Source: Halobaculum sp. MBLA0143 (GTDB lineage: Archaea > Halobacteriota > Halobacteria > Halobacteriales > Haloferacaceae). Taken from it: a DNA stretch of 64,000 nucleotides. Below, piece after piece: positions 1-8,945 of the stretch. Location: NCBI RefSeq assembly GCF_041361465.1, contig NZ_JBGKAC010000001.1:1054001-1118000 (forward strand). The letters run 5' to 3'. A program made the position numbers and the translations under genes. Under the pieces are notes generated by a model, which was given only the letters and a program-made list of their open reading frames with translations, made no database searches and was not told the origin of the DNA. Numbering within the stretch: the first letter of the stretch is position 1; each line of letters begins with the position of its first letter.

Positions 1-675
1 TCGCCGCGGTACGTGAAACGGGAGGTAGACCGGTACGAGGCGGAACGAGTGTCGAACGACGACACCTACTGGCTCGTGTTCGAACTGCTGTGGCGCGACT
101 TCTTCCAGTTCCAGGTCGCCAAACACGGCGCGACGTTCTTCGAACGGCCGGGGATCAGAGACCGCGAGATCGACTGGGCCGACCCGGAGACGGACCCGAA
201 GGCGGCGAGTCAGTTCCGCCGGTGGTGTGAGGGCGCAACCGGGATCCCGTTCGTGGACGCGAACATGGTCGAGCTGAACCAGACGGGTTACGTGAGCAAC
301 CGGGGCCGCCAGATCGCGGCGAGCTTCCTCGCCAACAACCTCCGGATCGACTGGCGTCGGGGGGCGGCGTACTTCGAACGGCGGCTCGTCGACTACGACC
401 CGGCCTCGAACTACGGCAACTGGGCGTACATCGCCGGCGTCGGCAACGACTCGCGCAACCGCCACTTCGACGTGTCCTCACAGGCGGAGAAGTACGACCC
501 CGACGGGACGTTCGTCCGGCGGTGGCTGCCGGCGCTGTCGGACGTCCCGGCCGACGCCGTCCACGAGCCGTGGACGCTGACGCCCGCCCAGCAGCGTCGC
601 CACGGGGTCGAACTGGGTATCGACTACCCGGAGCCCGTCGTCGACTTAGAGGCGAGCTACGAGAAGCTGCCGTAG
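1..675 (+). CDS. Cryptochrome DASH, 3' part (5' end outside window)
   Basis: This is the C-terminal FAD-binding portion of a DASH-type cryptochrome/photolyase, a blue-light flavoprotein that repairs or binds UV-damaged DNA. The frame is open from base 1, so the gene begins upstream of the window; the GTG at 13 is internal. Family hallmarks are the WLVFELLWRDFF helix, the TGYVSNRGRQ segment, and the NYGNWAYIAGVGNDSR region that forms the FAD pocket. The stop codon at 673-675 directly abuts the stop codon of the convergent proteasome gene with no spacer. The end of the family is present and undamaged; the N-terminal photolyase domain cannot be seen. Confidence 0.93.
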   Translation, partial: SPRYVKREVDRYEAERVSNDDTYWLVFELLWRDFFQFQVAKHGATFFERPGIRDREIDWADPETDPKAASQFRRWCEGATGIPFVDANMVELNQTGYVSNRGRQIAASFLANNLRIDWRRGAAYFERRLVDYDPASNYGNWAYIAGVGNDSRNRHFDVSSQAEKYDPDGTFVRRWLPALSDVPADAVHEPWTLTPAQQRRHGVELGIDYPEPVVDLEASYEKLP

Positions 676-1395
676 CTACAGCAACGCGTCGATGTCTTCT
701 TCCTGAGTGACGTCGACACCGTCGTCGGTGACGACCGCGAGGTTGATTCCGTTGCCGGAGGCGGTGTCGCGTTCCATCGCCGACTGGACTGCGCTGACCG
801 CGACCGTCTCGGCGTCGTCGACGGAGATGCCCTCCTCGTACTGCTGTTCCAACACACCGAGGGCGTACTGGGAGCCGGAGCCGGTCACGGTGTAGTTCTC
901 GTACGTCGTGCCGCCAGCGGCGTCGATGGAGAAGACGTGGCTGCCTTCGCTGTCGACGCCGCCCAGGATCGGCTGGACGATGAAGAAGCCGCCGGAGCGC
1001 AGCAGGTTCGCCGTCAGCGTCGACAGCGCCTCCATGCTCATGTCCTCGCCGCGGCGGGCCTCGTACAGCCGGACCTCGGCCTTCAGCGTCTCGATGAGGT
1101 TCTGTGCGGCGGAGACGGAGCCGGCGATGGTGAGCGCGGCCGTCGGGTGGATCTCCTCCACCTTCTGGACGTTCTTCGAGGAGACCATCGGGCCCAGGGA
1201 GGCACGCATGTCCGTCGCCATCACGACGCCGTCGTCGGCCTTCAGGCCGACCGTGGTGGTGCCGGTCTTCATCTCGCCGGCGTCGTCGGCCGCGGCGCGC
1301 CGCTCCGTGTCTTCGAACTCACCGATCTCCGGGCCGAACACCGTCTGGTCGTCGACGCCCGAGATCAGATCGTCGGAATCGCTAGTCGGTCGCAT
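676..1395 (-). CDS. psmB: Proteasome subunit beta
   Basis: Catalytic beta subunit of the archaeal 20S proteasome, which degrades proteins in the cytoplasm inside a barrel formed with alpha subunits. The 239-residue product has a 45-residue propeptide ending in MKTG, followed by TTTVG, so autocleavage would expose Thr46 as the nucleophile. Asp17 and Lys33 (mature numbering) of the catalytic triad are present in ATDMR and VQKVE. I chose the ATG at 1395 because it matches haloarchaeal PsmB starts and lies about 30 bases below a TATA-like box (1421-1429 on this strand), which fits a leaderless mRNA; an open frame continues upstream without support. Confidence 0.96.
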   Translation of the reverse strand: MRPTSDSDDLISGVDDQTVFGPEIGEFEDTERRAAADDAGEMKTGTTTVGLKADDGVVMATDMRASLGPMVSSKNVQKVEEIHPTAALTIAGSVSAAQNLIETLKAEVRLYEARRGEDMSMEALSTLTANLLRSGGFFIVQPILGGVDSEGSHVFSIDAAGGTTYENYTVTGSGSQYALGVLEQQYEEGISVDDAETVAVSAVQSAMERDTASGNGINLAVVTDDGVDVTQEEDIDALL

Positions 1396-1420
1396 TGACG
1401 CAGAGTAAGTGGGCGCGGCA

Positions 1421-1429
1421 GATAAAAGC
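1421..1429 (-). promoter_or_regulatory. TATA box of psmB
   Basis: Read on the minus strand the sequence is CTTTTATC, centred about 30 bases upstream of the psmB ATG. That spacing would start transcription at or next to the start codon. Confidence 0.6.
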
Positions 1430-1469
1430 GTCCTTCCCGTGGTGACGCCGTCGCCGTGATCGGAGGGCC

Positions 1470-1850
1470 TCACTCCGTCGCCGACTCCGGGTCGGCGTCC
1501 GTGCCGTTCCAGTGGCCGACTGCGAATCCGAACACGCCGAGTCCGAGGCCGAGCGCGACGGCGGCGGGGTAGCCGGGAGGCGCGAGCGCGGCCGCGAGCG
1601 TCGTCCCGCCGAACGTCAGCCCGCCGCCGAACACCCCCGCGGCGAGGCTCGACCCGTTCCGTCGGCCCCAGACGAGCTCCGGGTGACGGGTCACGAGCAG
1701 TCCCGTGGCCGCGTACAGACACCCGACGGCGGCGAGGGTGACGGGGCCAGTGCCGCCGAACACCGGATCACTCTGTCTGGCGAGCCCGGCGACGGCCGTG
1801 GCGGCGCCGCCGACCAGCAGTGCCACTCCGTACTGTCGCGTCGAGGTCAC
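1470..1850 (-). CDS. Small membrane protein of unknown function
   Basis: A 126-residue protein with four likely membrane helices (around residues 6-24, 36-54, 66-86 and 92-112) rich in Gly and Ala, and a short acidic tail. It starts at GTG 1850, a few tens of bases below an AT-rich TATA-like element near 1883. It lies 33 bases downstream of another small membrane-protein gene on the same strand and may share its transcript. No enzyme motif is visible and I do not recognise the family. Confidence 0.65.
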   Translation of the reverse strand: MTSTRQYGVALLVGGAATAVAGLARQSDPVFGGTGPVTLAAVGCLYAATGLLVTRHPELVWGRRNGSSLAAGVFGGGLTFGGTTLAAALAPPGYPAAVALGLGLGVFGFAVGHWNGTDADPESATE

Positions 1851-1883
1851 GGTCGTGACTGACCGACGCCGTCCGCTTGAGAA

Positions 1884-2075
1884 TTACTCCGTGTCTCCGT
1901 CCGTGTGACTGTCGTACGTCTCGTTGGCCCACTCGACGAGCCGGCCGACCGGGAGGACGACCCCGGCCCGGCGGGCCAACAGGGCAAGGGGGAGGGTGAC
2001 GATCCCGAGCAGGACCGTCACCTGGTGGAGTGTGAACGCCGTCGCGCGTCGAACCGTGCTGGTCGCGTTCGTCAT
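1884..2075 (-). CDS. Small one-helix membrane protein
   Basis: A 63-residue protein with one hydrophobic segment (about residues 17-36) and an acidic C-terminus. ATG at 2075 sits roughly 35 bases below a TATA-like element (near 2107-2113, minus strand), supporting real expression. It precedes the 126-aa membrane protein on the same strand. Function unknown. Confidence 0.6.
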   Translation of the reverse strand: MTNATSTVRRATAFTLHQVTVLLGIVTLPLALLARRAGVVLPVGRLVEWANETYDSHTDGDTE

Positions 2076-2359
2076 CTGCCGTAGCCGTCACGGGGGTACG
2101 CCCAGGTATAAGCCCGTCGCCGGCCCAGCCCGAGGCGTCCCGTCGCCGTCCCGCGATTCCGTCGACCTGGCGGCCGGGCGACACGTTCCCGACCGGTCGA
2201 CGGTCCGAGTCGGATACTCCCGCTACGTCGGGTGCGGCCAGTGTGTAAGTTACGAGAATAACGGGCGGCGCGTACGCCCGTGTGACGGGCGAGACCGAAC
2301 CTGTCAGCCGAGCGCACCGAACCGCAAGAGTCGAAAGCCCCACGCTCGAACCGGTGGGT

Positions 2360-2737
2360 ATGAGCAACTACCTCGTCGCGCTGGAGGCTGCGTGGTTGGT
2401 GCGAGACGTGGAGGAGGTCGACGACGCTATCGGAGTCGCAGTCAGCGAGGCCGGTCGCCGTCTCAACGAGGCGGACAAGGAGTACGTCGAGGTGAACGTC
2501 GGGGCGACCCCGTGTCCCGCCTGTGGCGAGCAGTTCGACTCCGCGTTCATCGCCGCCGAGACGGCGCTCGTCGGACTGTTCCTGGAGATCGAGATCTACA
2601 ACGCCGACAGCGAGGAACACGCCGCTCGGATCGCCAAGAGCGAGGTCGGCGGCGCACTCCGAGATATCCCCTTGGAGGTGATCGAGGTGGTGGAAGACCC
2701 CGATCCGGAGCAGGTCCCCGCAGACGAGGCCGCCTGA
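2360..2737 (+). CDS. DUF555 (UPF0212) family protein
   Basis: A 125-residue cytoplasmic protein matching the archaeal DUF555/UPF0212 family, whose function is unknown. The N-terminus MSNYLVALEAAW and the CPACGEQF zinc-knuckle-like motif (residues 53-60) are typical. ATG 2360 was chosen because it gives the family length; the frame is open further upstream but without a conserved start. The acidic C-terminal tail is ordinary for haloarchaea. Confidence 0.9.
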   Translation: MSNYLVALEAAWLVRDVEEVDDAIGVAVSEAGRRLNEADKEYVEVNVGATPCPACGEQFDSAFIAAETALVGLFLEIEIYNADSEEHAARIAKSEVGGALRDIPLEVIEVVEDPDPEQVPADEAA

Positions 2738-2755
2738 CCCCCGTCGAGGCGAACA

Positions 2756-2767
2756 ATTTATAAATTA
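2756..2767 (+). promoter_or_regulatory. TATA box of HTH-CBS regulator
   Basis: The AT-rich ATTTATAAATTA lies about 25 bases before the GTG at 2788, the usual haloarchaeal distance for a leaderless transcript. Confidence 0.6.
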
Positions 2768-2787
2768 CCGGGAGTTATCACACTGTC

Positions 2788-3336
2788 GTGAATCTGCCGA
2801 CACCGGGCGACCTCCTGGAGCGCCGGGAGGAGTTGGAGCTGACACAGAGCGAACTCGCCGAGCGCGCCGGGGTGTCACAGCCGTTGATCGCGCGGATCGA
2901 GGGCGACGACGTCGACCCCCGGCTGTCGACACTCCGCGGCATCGTCGAGGCGTTGGAGGAGGCCGAAGGCGGGGTCGTCCGCGCCGCGGACGTGATGCAC
3001 GAGGGGATCGTCAGCGTGTCGCCCGACGACGCCGTCTCCGACGCAGTCACGACGATGGACTCGGAGGCGTACTCCCAGCTCCCGGTGTTGGACAACGGCG
3101 TCCCCGTCGGGTCGATCTCCTACACGGACGTGAGCCAGGCCGGCGGGGAGACGGACGACGTCGGGTCGTTCCCCGTCAGCGCCGTCATGAGCGAGTCGTT
3201 CCCCAGTGTCGCCCCCGACGCTACGGTCGAGCGCATCCAGAACCTCCTCGACTACTACAAAGCTGTCGTCGTCACGGACGGCGGCACCGCCGTCGGGATC
3301 GTCACGGAGGCGGACCTGGCGACGGCCGTCTCCTGA
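2788..3336 (+). CDS. XRE-type HTH regulator with two CBS domains
   Basis: A 182-residue DNA-binding regulator. Residues 1-60 form an XRE-like helix-turn-helix (LTQSELAERAGVSQPLIARIE), and residues about 66-180 hold a pair of CBS domains (ADVMHEGIVSVSP and VSAVMSESFPSVAP begin each), which in other proteins bind adenosine nucleotides or S-adenosylmethionine. The predicted role is a ligand-sensing transcription factor; the ligand and target are unknown. The GTG start is supported by the TATA box at 2756-2767. It stands alone between DUF555 and a gene-poor stretch. Confidence 0.88.
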   Translation: MNLPTPGDLLERREELELTQSELAERAGVSQPLIARIEGDDVDPRLSTLRGIVEALEEAEGGVVRAADVMHEGIVSVSPDDAVSDAVTTMDSEAYSQLPVLDNGVPVGSISYTDVSQAGGETDDVGSFPVSAVMSESFPSVAPDATVERIQNLLDYYKAVVVTDGGTAVGIVTEADLATAVS

Positions 3337-3846
3337 CACCCGGAACTACGTCCCACTCCGGCGACGAGTAACCTCTCGAGTGACCTGTCCGACGACGGCG
3401 AGAGACAGTTCCCCGGGAGTTACTGTCGGACAAGGTGCGGCGAGGAGAGACACACGACGGACGTGTCGGCGACACTGAGTTCACAGAGCCGACGCAGTTC
3501 GACCCGGCTTCTGTGCCGGTCGGGTTCGACGACGCCAGACCGGTCACTCCTCTGTGATCGCGGCGTGTGCGAAGTCGGCGGCGACCGCGACGGTCGACGG
3601 CGACCGGGGTCGCCGGCTCGGGGCCCCCTTCGGTGCTCGTAGCGCTCGCGACACTCGCCGTCCACCGCCGCCGACCGACGAATAGTTTTACTTTTGTAGA
3701 GTTAAAGAAGAAGTGGTAAACGGTCGGACAGGAGCAGGACGGAATCGGGTTCGGTCCGTCTCTGTCTGGTGATTAGTCACTCCGTCGACAGTCCATCCGT
3801 CTCGACAAGAATTTAGTTACTCTAGTTCTTGTTGGAGACGTACGCA
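3337..3846 (+). other. 510-bp gap: AT-rich promoter region and possible decayed coding
   Basis: No intact gene is convincing here. On the minus strand an 81-codon frame (3665 to 3420) follows a TATA-like box near 3683-3692, but its composition is basic and arginine-rich, unlike local proteins. Two neighbouring minus frames read like pieces of a natural acidic protein ending in ADFAHAAITEE, so a frameshifted remnant is possible. The AT-rich stretch 3680-3830 contains promoter-like elements, including ATTTAGTTAC just before the histidine kinase. Confidence 0.35.
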
Positions 3847-5535
3847 GTGCTCGACATGGGGCTGGCGAACGGCGGGGCAGCGTTCCTCTCGGCGGCGGTG
3901 ACGGCGGCGGCAGTGTGGCTGGCCGTCTCTCGGGGTCGTGGGACAGCCAGCCGGTTGTTCGCCGCGACCGGGGGAGTGATCGTCGTCTGGTCGTTCGCGC
4001 TGGCGGTCGTGAGTCGCTCCGTTCGCCCGTACGCGACGCCCGCGTTTCTGCTGGCGTGGGTGTTGCAGTGGGGGTCGCTGATCGGCTGGTTCGTCTTCCT
4101 CTCGGAGTACGCCGGCGAGAGCCGGTGGCGGCGGCGTCCGGTCGCGGCGACGCTCGCGGGCGTGTTCTGTCTGGCGGCGACGGCCATCCTCACCACACCG
4201 GCCACCCAGCTCGTGTTCGCCGACCTCCAGGTGTCGTCTTCCGGGGGGGTGACGTACGCTCGCGGCCCGGCGTACCCCGTCACCTGGACCGTCGCGTCCG
4301 TCCTGCTCGCGGCCGTGATCCTCCTGTTGGCGCGACTGGCGCTGCGCTCCCGGCGGGAGAGCCGCCGGCAGTCGTTGGTGCTCGCCGCGGCCGTCGTCGC
4401 TCCGGTCGGGCTGGCGCTCCTGCGGGTCGTGAACGTGTTCGGCCCGGGGTGGCTCACCTACCTCGCGGTCGCCAACGCCGTCCAGATGGGGCTCGTCGCC
4501 GTCGGACTGTACGGCGGCGGGCTGTTGCGGCTGTCGCCCGTCACCCGGGCGTCGATCATCACCTCGTTGTCCGACCCGATCCTCGTCGTCTCGGACGACA
4601 CCGTCGTCGACTACAACGAGGCCGCCGCCCGGGTGTTCCCGGACGTGGAGTCCGGAGCGTCGCTGTCGGCCGCCGCCCCGGCGCTGCTGACGGCCGACGA
4701 CGGCCCGCTCGCCGAACGGCTCGCAGACCGGATCGAGCCGGTCGTCGACGGGGAAGAACGGTCGATGGTCGTCTCCCAGTCGGCCGTCGACGACACCACG
4801 ACGGTCGTCAGCCTCCGCGACGTGACGGCCGCGGAGTCGTACGCGGCAGACCTGGAACGCCAGACGGAACAGCTCGACCGGTTCGCCTCCGTCGTCAGCC
4901 ACGACCTCCGGAACCCGTTGGCGGTGATCCGGGGCAACCTGGAGGTGGCTCGCCGGGGGACGGACGACGAGGAACTGAACGAGCGGATCGCGGCCGCAGA
5001 ACGCGCCACCGACCGGATGACACAGATCGTCGAAGACGCCCTCACGCTCGCCCGCGAGGGTGAGGTGGTAGAAGAGACGCAGCCGGTGTCCGTCTCGAAC
5101 GTCGCTCGCGACGCCTGGCGAACGGTCGACACCGGGGCGGCGACGCTGGCGACGCCGACGGACCGAGTCGTCGCGGCCGACGCCGGCCGACTCCGTTCGG
5201 CGTTCGAGAACCTGTTCCGCAACGCCGTCGAACACGCCGCCGAAGGCGGCGACGGGGCGGAGCTGACCGTCACCGTGGACTCGACACCCGCCGGGTTCGC
5301 CGTCGCGGACGACGGCACCGGCGTCGATCAGGGCGACCGCGACACGGTGTTCGAGGAGGGGTACACGACCGGCGAGAACGGCACCGGGCTCGGACTCTCG
5401 ATCGTCCGGTCGGTCGCCCGGGCTCACGGGGCCGAGGTTCGGCTCGTCGAGAGCGACGACGGCGGAGCACGCTTCGAGTTCACCGGATTCCGTGTCGTGG
5501 AAGATCGGTCGTCAGCCGGTGTCGCCGCGGAGTGA
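3847..5535 (+). CDS. Membrane histidine kinase with N-terminal 7TM sensor
   Basis: Sensor kinase of about 562 residues. The first 215 residues contain about seven hydrophobic helices typical of the haloarchaeal 7TM histidine-kinase sensor; residues about 220-330 form a PAS-like domain (DPILVVSDDTVVDYNEAAARVF). The dimerisation/phosphoacceptor box FASVVSHDLRNPL has its His near residue 352, followed by an ATPase domain with N box (ENLFRNAVEH), G1 (ADDGTGV) and G2 (GTGLGLSIV). The partner regulator is not adjacent. The start is uncertain: TTG 3829, GTG 3847 and ATG 3856 are in frame; GTG fits the TATA-like element at about 3811-3819. Confidence 0.9.
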   Translation: MLDMGLANGGAAFLSAAVTAAAVWLAVSRGRGTASRLFAATGGVIVVWSFALAVVSRSVRPYATPAFLLAWVLQWGSLIGWFVFLSEYAGESRWRRRPVAATLAGVFCLAATAILTTPATQLVFADLQVSSSGGVTYARGPAYPVTWTVASVLLAAVILLLARLALRSRRESRRQSLVLAAAVVAPVGLALLRVVNVFGPGWLTYLAVANAVQMGLVAVGLYGGGLLRLSPVTRASIITSLSDPILVVSDDTVVDYNEAAARVFPDVESGASLSAAAPALLTADDGPLAERLADRIEPVVDGEERSMVVSQSAVDDTTTVVSLRDVTAAESYAADLERQTEQLDRFASVVSHDLRNPLAVIRGNLEVARRGTDDEELNERIAAAERATDRMTQIVEDALTLAREGEVVEETQPVSVSNVARDAWRTVDTGAATLATPTDRVVAADAGRLRSAFENLFRNAVEHAAEGGDGAELTVTVDSTPAGFAVADDGTGVDQGDRDTVFEEGYTTGENGTGLGLSIVRSVARAHGAEVRLVESDDGGARFEFTGFRVVEDRSSAGVAAE

Positions 5536-5543
5536 CCGGCGCG

Positions 5544-5870
5544 TTACTCCCCGCCGTCACCCGTCAGGATCTCTACGTCCGTCGCCGGCTCCGACTCGAA
5601 CACGGAGTCGGTCGCTCGCTCTGCCAACGGTCGGTCGTCGGCTTCGCCGTCGTCTCGACGTGTGGTCCCGTCGTCGGCTTCGCCGTCGTCCCGCCGCGTG
5701 GTGTGTTCTCCTTCGGTCGCGGCGTCGTCCCGCCGGGCCCGGGCCCGGGCACGCTCGTCGTGCGGGCGGTCGGCGTCGTCTGTGTCGAGGGCCGAGTCCT
5801 CGCTCTCGCCGAACAGTTCGCGTGCGATCTCTTCGCGGAGGCGGTGTGACGCGGTCGGGCCGATGTGCAT
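5544..5870 (-). CDS. Acidic low-complexity hypothetical protein
   Basis: A 108-residue protein with a helical N-terminus (HRLREEIARELFG) and a strongly charged, disordered remainder containing an imperfect in-frame repeat built on TTRRDDGEADD. Codon and residue use are haloarchaeal. It lies between the 3' end of the 7TM kinase and the 5' end of the MATE gene, on the opposite strand. No function can be given, and the frame could be an artefact of the GC-rich repeat. Confidence 0.45.
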   Translation of the reverse strand: MHIGPTASHRLREEIARELFGESEDSALDTDDADRPHDERARARARRDDAATEGEHTTRRDDGEADDGTTRRDDGEADDRPLAERATDSVFESEPATDVEILTGDGGE

Positions 5871-5959
5871 ACGAGCGACACGCGCTTGAGCCTCCTGAAT
5901 CTGTCCCCGGTTGGCCGGAGCCGACAGCCCCTTTCGGCGCCGGTGCCTGGCAGACGACA

Positions 5960-7372
5960 GTGAGGAGACTCGCGCGGCTCGCGGCGACGGTGGCCGGACT
6001 GCTGTCGGCGGCGAACGTGATCGGTGAGCGGCGGCTCCGGGAGACGGTGGACCTCTCGTGGCCGCGGATCGTCACCGGGTTCGCCATCATGTCGAAACGG
6101 ACGGTGGATCTGGCCATCGTCGGGATCGCGGTCGGAGCGGAGGCGGTCGCGGGGCTGTCCGTCGCGGCCGCCTTCTGGCAGGTTGGGAAGTTCGCCCTGA
6201 TCGGGCTGGCCGGCGGGACGATCTCGCTCGTCTCACAGAACGTCGGGGGCGACGACGAGGGGCGTGCCCGAGAGGCCGTCGCCGCCAGTCTGCTGGCCGC
6301 GACGGCACTCTCGGTCCCGGTCGCGGTCGTCTACGCCGTCGCCGCCGGCCCGCTCGTCGGGCTCGTCGGCGGGGGCGCCGACGCCACCCGCCTGGGAGCG
6401 ACGTACCTCGCCGTCGTCGCCCCCGGGCTCGTGTTCGAGGGGATCAACCTCGTCGCCTCCCGGACGTACGCCGGCGTCGGCGACACGGTGACACCGATGG
6501 GGGTGCGCGCGGCCGGCGCGGCGCTGAACGTCCTCGTCAGCGTCGTGCTCGTGTTCGGCGCCGGACTGGGCGTCCTCGGCGCCGCCGTCGGTACGACCGC
6601 CGCCACGGGCGTCGTCACGCTCGTGTTCGCCTGGGGGCTGTCCGGTCGCTCGTACTTCGGCCGCGGGGCCAGTCCCCTCCCGGTCGGCCTCCGGACCCGG
6701 CCGTCCGTCCCCCTCCTGCGTCAACTCGGCCGGGTGGCGGCGCCGTTGGTCGCCCGCCGGATCGCACAGGGGGTCGTCGTGTTCCCCCTGCTCGCGGTGG
6801 CGGCGACGTTCGGCGAGATCGTGCTCGCGGCGATCGGCGTCGCCAGACAGGTCCGGCAGCTGCTCAACAGCTTCACCTGGGGCTTCTCCGTCGCGGCGTC
6901 GACGCTCGTCGGCCAGGCGCTGGGCGCCGCCGAGGAGACGAGCGCGGTCGCGTACGGCCGCGAGATCGTCAACCTCTCTGCGGTGGTGTACGTGCTCGCG
7001 GCGGCCGTCGTCGCCGTCGCCGCCCGCCCGGTCGCGGCCGTGTTCGTCGACGCCGGCGCCGTCGACACGACCGCCGTCTTCGTCGCCGTCGCGGCGGTGT
7101 CGGCGGTGCCGCTCGGCGTCGACGGCTCCGTCACCGGGACGCTCCGGGGGGCCGGCGACACCCGTGTGCCGTTCGTCGCCGCGCTGGCCGGGCTGTACCT
7201 CGTCGCGCTGCCGTTGGCGTACCTGGGCACCGTGACGACGCTGGGCGCCGTCGGACTGCTCGCGGCGCTGGTGGCCGAGACACTCGTGCCGATGGTCGTC
7301 AACCTCCTGCGATTCCGCCGGCGGACCTGGCTGTCCGTCAGCCGGTCGCTCCGGCCGGACGCCGCCGACTGA
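5960..7372 (+). CDS. MATE family efflux transporter
   Basis: A 470-residue integral membrane protein with about twelve helices arranged as two MatE halves, predicted to export drugs or metabolites in exchange for Na+ or H+. Typical segments include GIAVGAEAVAGLSVAAAFWQVGK in the first half and GFSVAASTLVGQALGA in the second (quoted parts only). The frame is open well upstream, but residues before GTG 5960 are arginine-rich and unlike a membrane protein, so I start at the GTG giving RRLARLAATVAGLL. It ends 6 bases before the convergent KaiC-like gene. Confidence 0.9.
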   Translation: MRRLARLAATVAGLLSAANVIGERRLRETVDLSWPRIVTGFAIMSKRTVDLAIVGIAVGAEAVAGLSVAAAFWQVGKFALIGLAGGTISLVSQNVGGDDEGRAREAVAASLLAATALSVPVAVVYAVAAGPLVGLVGGGADATRLGATYLAVVAPGLVFEGINLVASRTYAGVGDTVTPMGVRAAGAALNVLVSVVLVFGAGLGVLGAAVGTTAATGVVTLVFAWGLSGRSYFGRGASPLPVGLRTRPSVPLLRQLGRVAAPLVARRIAQGVVVFPLLAVAATFGEIVLAAIGVARQVRQLLNSFTWGFSVAASTLVGQALGAAEETSAVAYGREIVNLSAVVYVLAAAVVAVAARPVAAVFVDAGAVDTTAVFVAVAAVSAVPLGVDGSVTGTLRGAGDTRVPFVAALAGLYLVALPLAYLGTVTTLGAVGLLAALVAETLVPMVVNLLRFRRRTWLSVSRSLRPDAAD

Positions 7373-7378
7373 GCCGCG

Positions 7379-8848
7379 TCACTCCCCGGTCGTCCGAGGG
7401 GTCCCCGAGAGAATCCCGTGGAGCCCGGTCAGTGGCTCGCCCAGCGTTACGCCGTCCGCGCCGATCTCGAACCGGCGGAGCGCCCGCTCGAAGTCGCCGG
7501 TGCGTTTCTTCAACACGCCGGCGGCCCGTCGGATCTCCCCGTCTAGCTCCAGGTACCGGACGAACAGGATCGTGTCCGCGAGGTAGCTCACGTCCTCGCC
7601 CGTGCCGGTGAACTCGCCGACGACGCCGTGAGTCTCGTCCGTGAGGAACGTCGTCACGTCGGCGCCGTTGAGGTAGCGACACAGCGCGTGGAGCCGGCTG
7701 CCGAGCTGTTCTTCCCGGCCCTGGAGCGTGACACGGTAGCCGGAGACCCCGTCGATCCCGACGAACTCGGCTCCGCGGTCCTCCACCGCCGTCCGCACCC
7801 GAGTGGCGAACTCCTGAGGGGGGTACGCCAACGGCTCCAGCTCGTGGACCTCCAGCCGTCCGGCCGCCTCCATCTCCGCCACCGGAATGCCGACCGCCTC
7901 CGACCGCTGCCGGAACGACTCGGCGCGTTCCTCGAACAGGTACAGGACGGCGTGTTCACCCCGCTCGGCGGCCGCGGCCGCGAACTGCGTCGCCAGCGTG
8001 GTCTTGCCGGCGCCGGTCGGGCCCGAGAGGATCGTAACGGTGCCACGCTCCACGCCGCCGCCGAGCAGGCCGTCCAACTCCGGCACGCCGCTGGAGACGG
8101 TCTCTAACCCCGCCGACCGGTCCGGCGCCTCCTGGGGAGAGAGCGCCGGGTAGACGGCGACACCGTCCGTGTCGATCCGGTAGGCGTGTTCCCCGTCGGC
8201 CGTGCCGGAGCCCCGGAACTTCGGCACCGAGACGGTGTCGACCGGGCCGGTCGGGTCCAGCGCGATCAGCCCGTCCGTCACGAACTGGAGGTCGTCGATG
8301 GGGGCCGACTCCGTGTTCTGAGCGGTGAACACGGCCGTCGCCCCGCGGTCCGTGAGGTAGCGTGCCAGCCCGAGCGTCTGTTGTCGGAACTGGTAGACGT
8401 CCGGCGTGAGGTACTGCAGTTGGGTGATCGGGTCCACGACCACCCGGTCGGGATCCGTCTCCTCGACGGCCTCCCGGACGGTGTCCCGGAACGTCTCGCT
8501 CTCCACCTCGTCTGGCTCGAACACGTCGTAGGTGCCGTCCTGGCTGAACACCGCCGCCGTCGGCGAGATGTCACAGATCTCGAACGACTCGGCGGCGATA
8601 CCGACCGCCTGGGCGTTGGCGACCATGTCCGCAGGGTCCTCCTCCAGGTTGACAAGCAACGTCGTCTCGTCGTCGTCGGCGCCGTCGAGGAACGACAGCG
8701 CCAACAGCGTCTTGCCGGAGCCCGCCGGCCCGCCGACGACGTAGCTGCGTTCTGCGATCAGCCCGCCACGAGTCACGCGGTCGAGTCCGTCGATCCCGGT
8801 CGACACGCGGTCGAGCCCCCGTTCCGTGTCCGCCTCCGTCTGGGTCAC
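7379..8848 (-). CDS. KaiC-like double RecA-domain ATPase
   Basis: A 489-residue protein with two KaiC/RadA-like ATPase domains. Walker A motifs are GPAGSGKT (residues about 40-47) and GPTGAGKT (about 270); Walker B-like strands end in RVVVDPITQ and EFVGIDGVSG. Haloarchaea carry many such KaiC homologues, often beside histidine kinases, probably in signal transduction rather than a true circadian oscillator. GTG 8848 is about 27 bases from a TATA-like element (8871-8880, minus strand). It is divergent from the LOV-domain sensor gene, so the pair may be co-regulated. Confidence 0.9.
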   Translation of the reverse strand: MTQTEADTERGLDRVSTGIDGLDRVTRGGLIAERSYVVGGPAGSGKTLLALSFLDGADDDETTLLVNLEEDPADMVANAQAVGIAAESFEICDISPTAAVFSQDGTYDVFEPDEVESETFRDTVREAVEETDPDRVVVDPITQLQYLTPDVYQFRQQTLGLARYLTDRGATAVFTAQNTESAPIDDLQFVTDGLIALDPTGPVDTVSVPKFRGSGTADGEHAYRIDTDGVAVYPALSPQEAPDRSAGLETVSSGVPELDGLLGGGVERGTVTILSGPTGAGKTTLATQFAAAAAERGEHAVLYLFEERAESFRQRSEAVGIPVAEMEAAGRLEVHELEPLAYPPQEFATRVRTAVEDRGAEFVGIDGVSGYRVTLQGREEQLGSRLHALCRYLNGADVTTFLTDETHGVVGEFTGTGEDVSYLADTILFVRYLELDGEIRRAAGVLKKRTGDFERALRRFEIGADGVTLGEPLTGLHGILSGTPRTTGE

Positions 8849-8945
8849 GGTTCTACCACGACGCCGTGGGCGTTAACATTTCCCCCGTGTCGCCGCTCTG
8901 GAGGATCGGTAGGTTTCTTGCCCGTAGCCCCGTAGGCTCGTAGAG
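8849..8945. promoter_or_regulatory. Shared divergent promoter region, KaiC-like and LOV sensor
   Basis: This 97-bp spacer separates two divergent start codons. Towards the ATPase the minus strand reads AATGTTAACG about 27 bases upstream of its GTG; towards the sensor, AGGTTTCTTG lies about 30 bases above its ATG. Both fit leaderless transcription. Confidence 0.5.

Noticed and set aside
3817-5427. A 536-codon minus-strand frame opposite the 7TM kinase
   Set aside because: It has no domain or natural composition, while the plus frame has clear kinase motifs. It is a GC-rich shadow.
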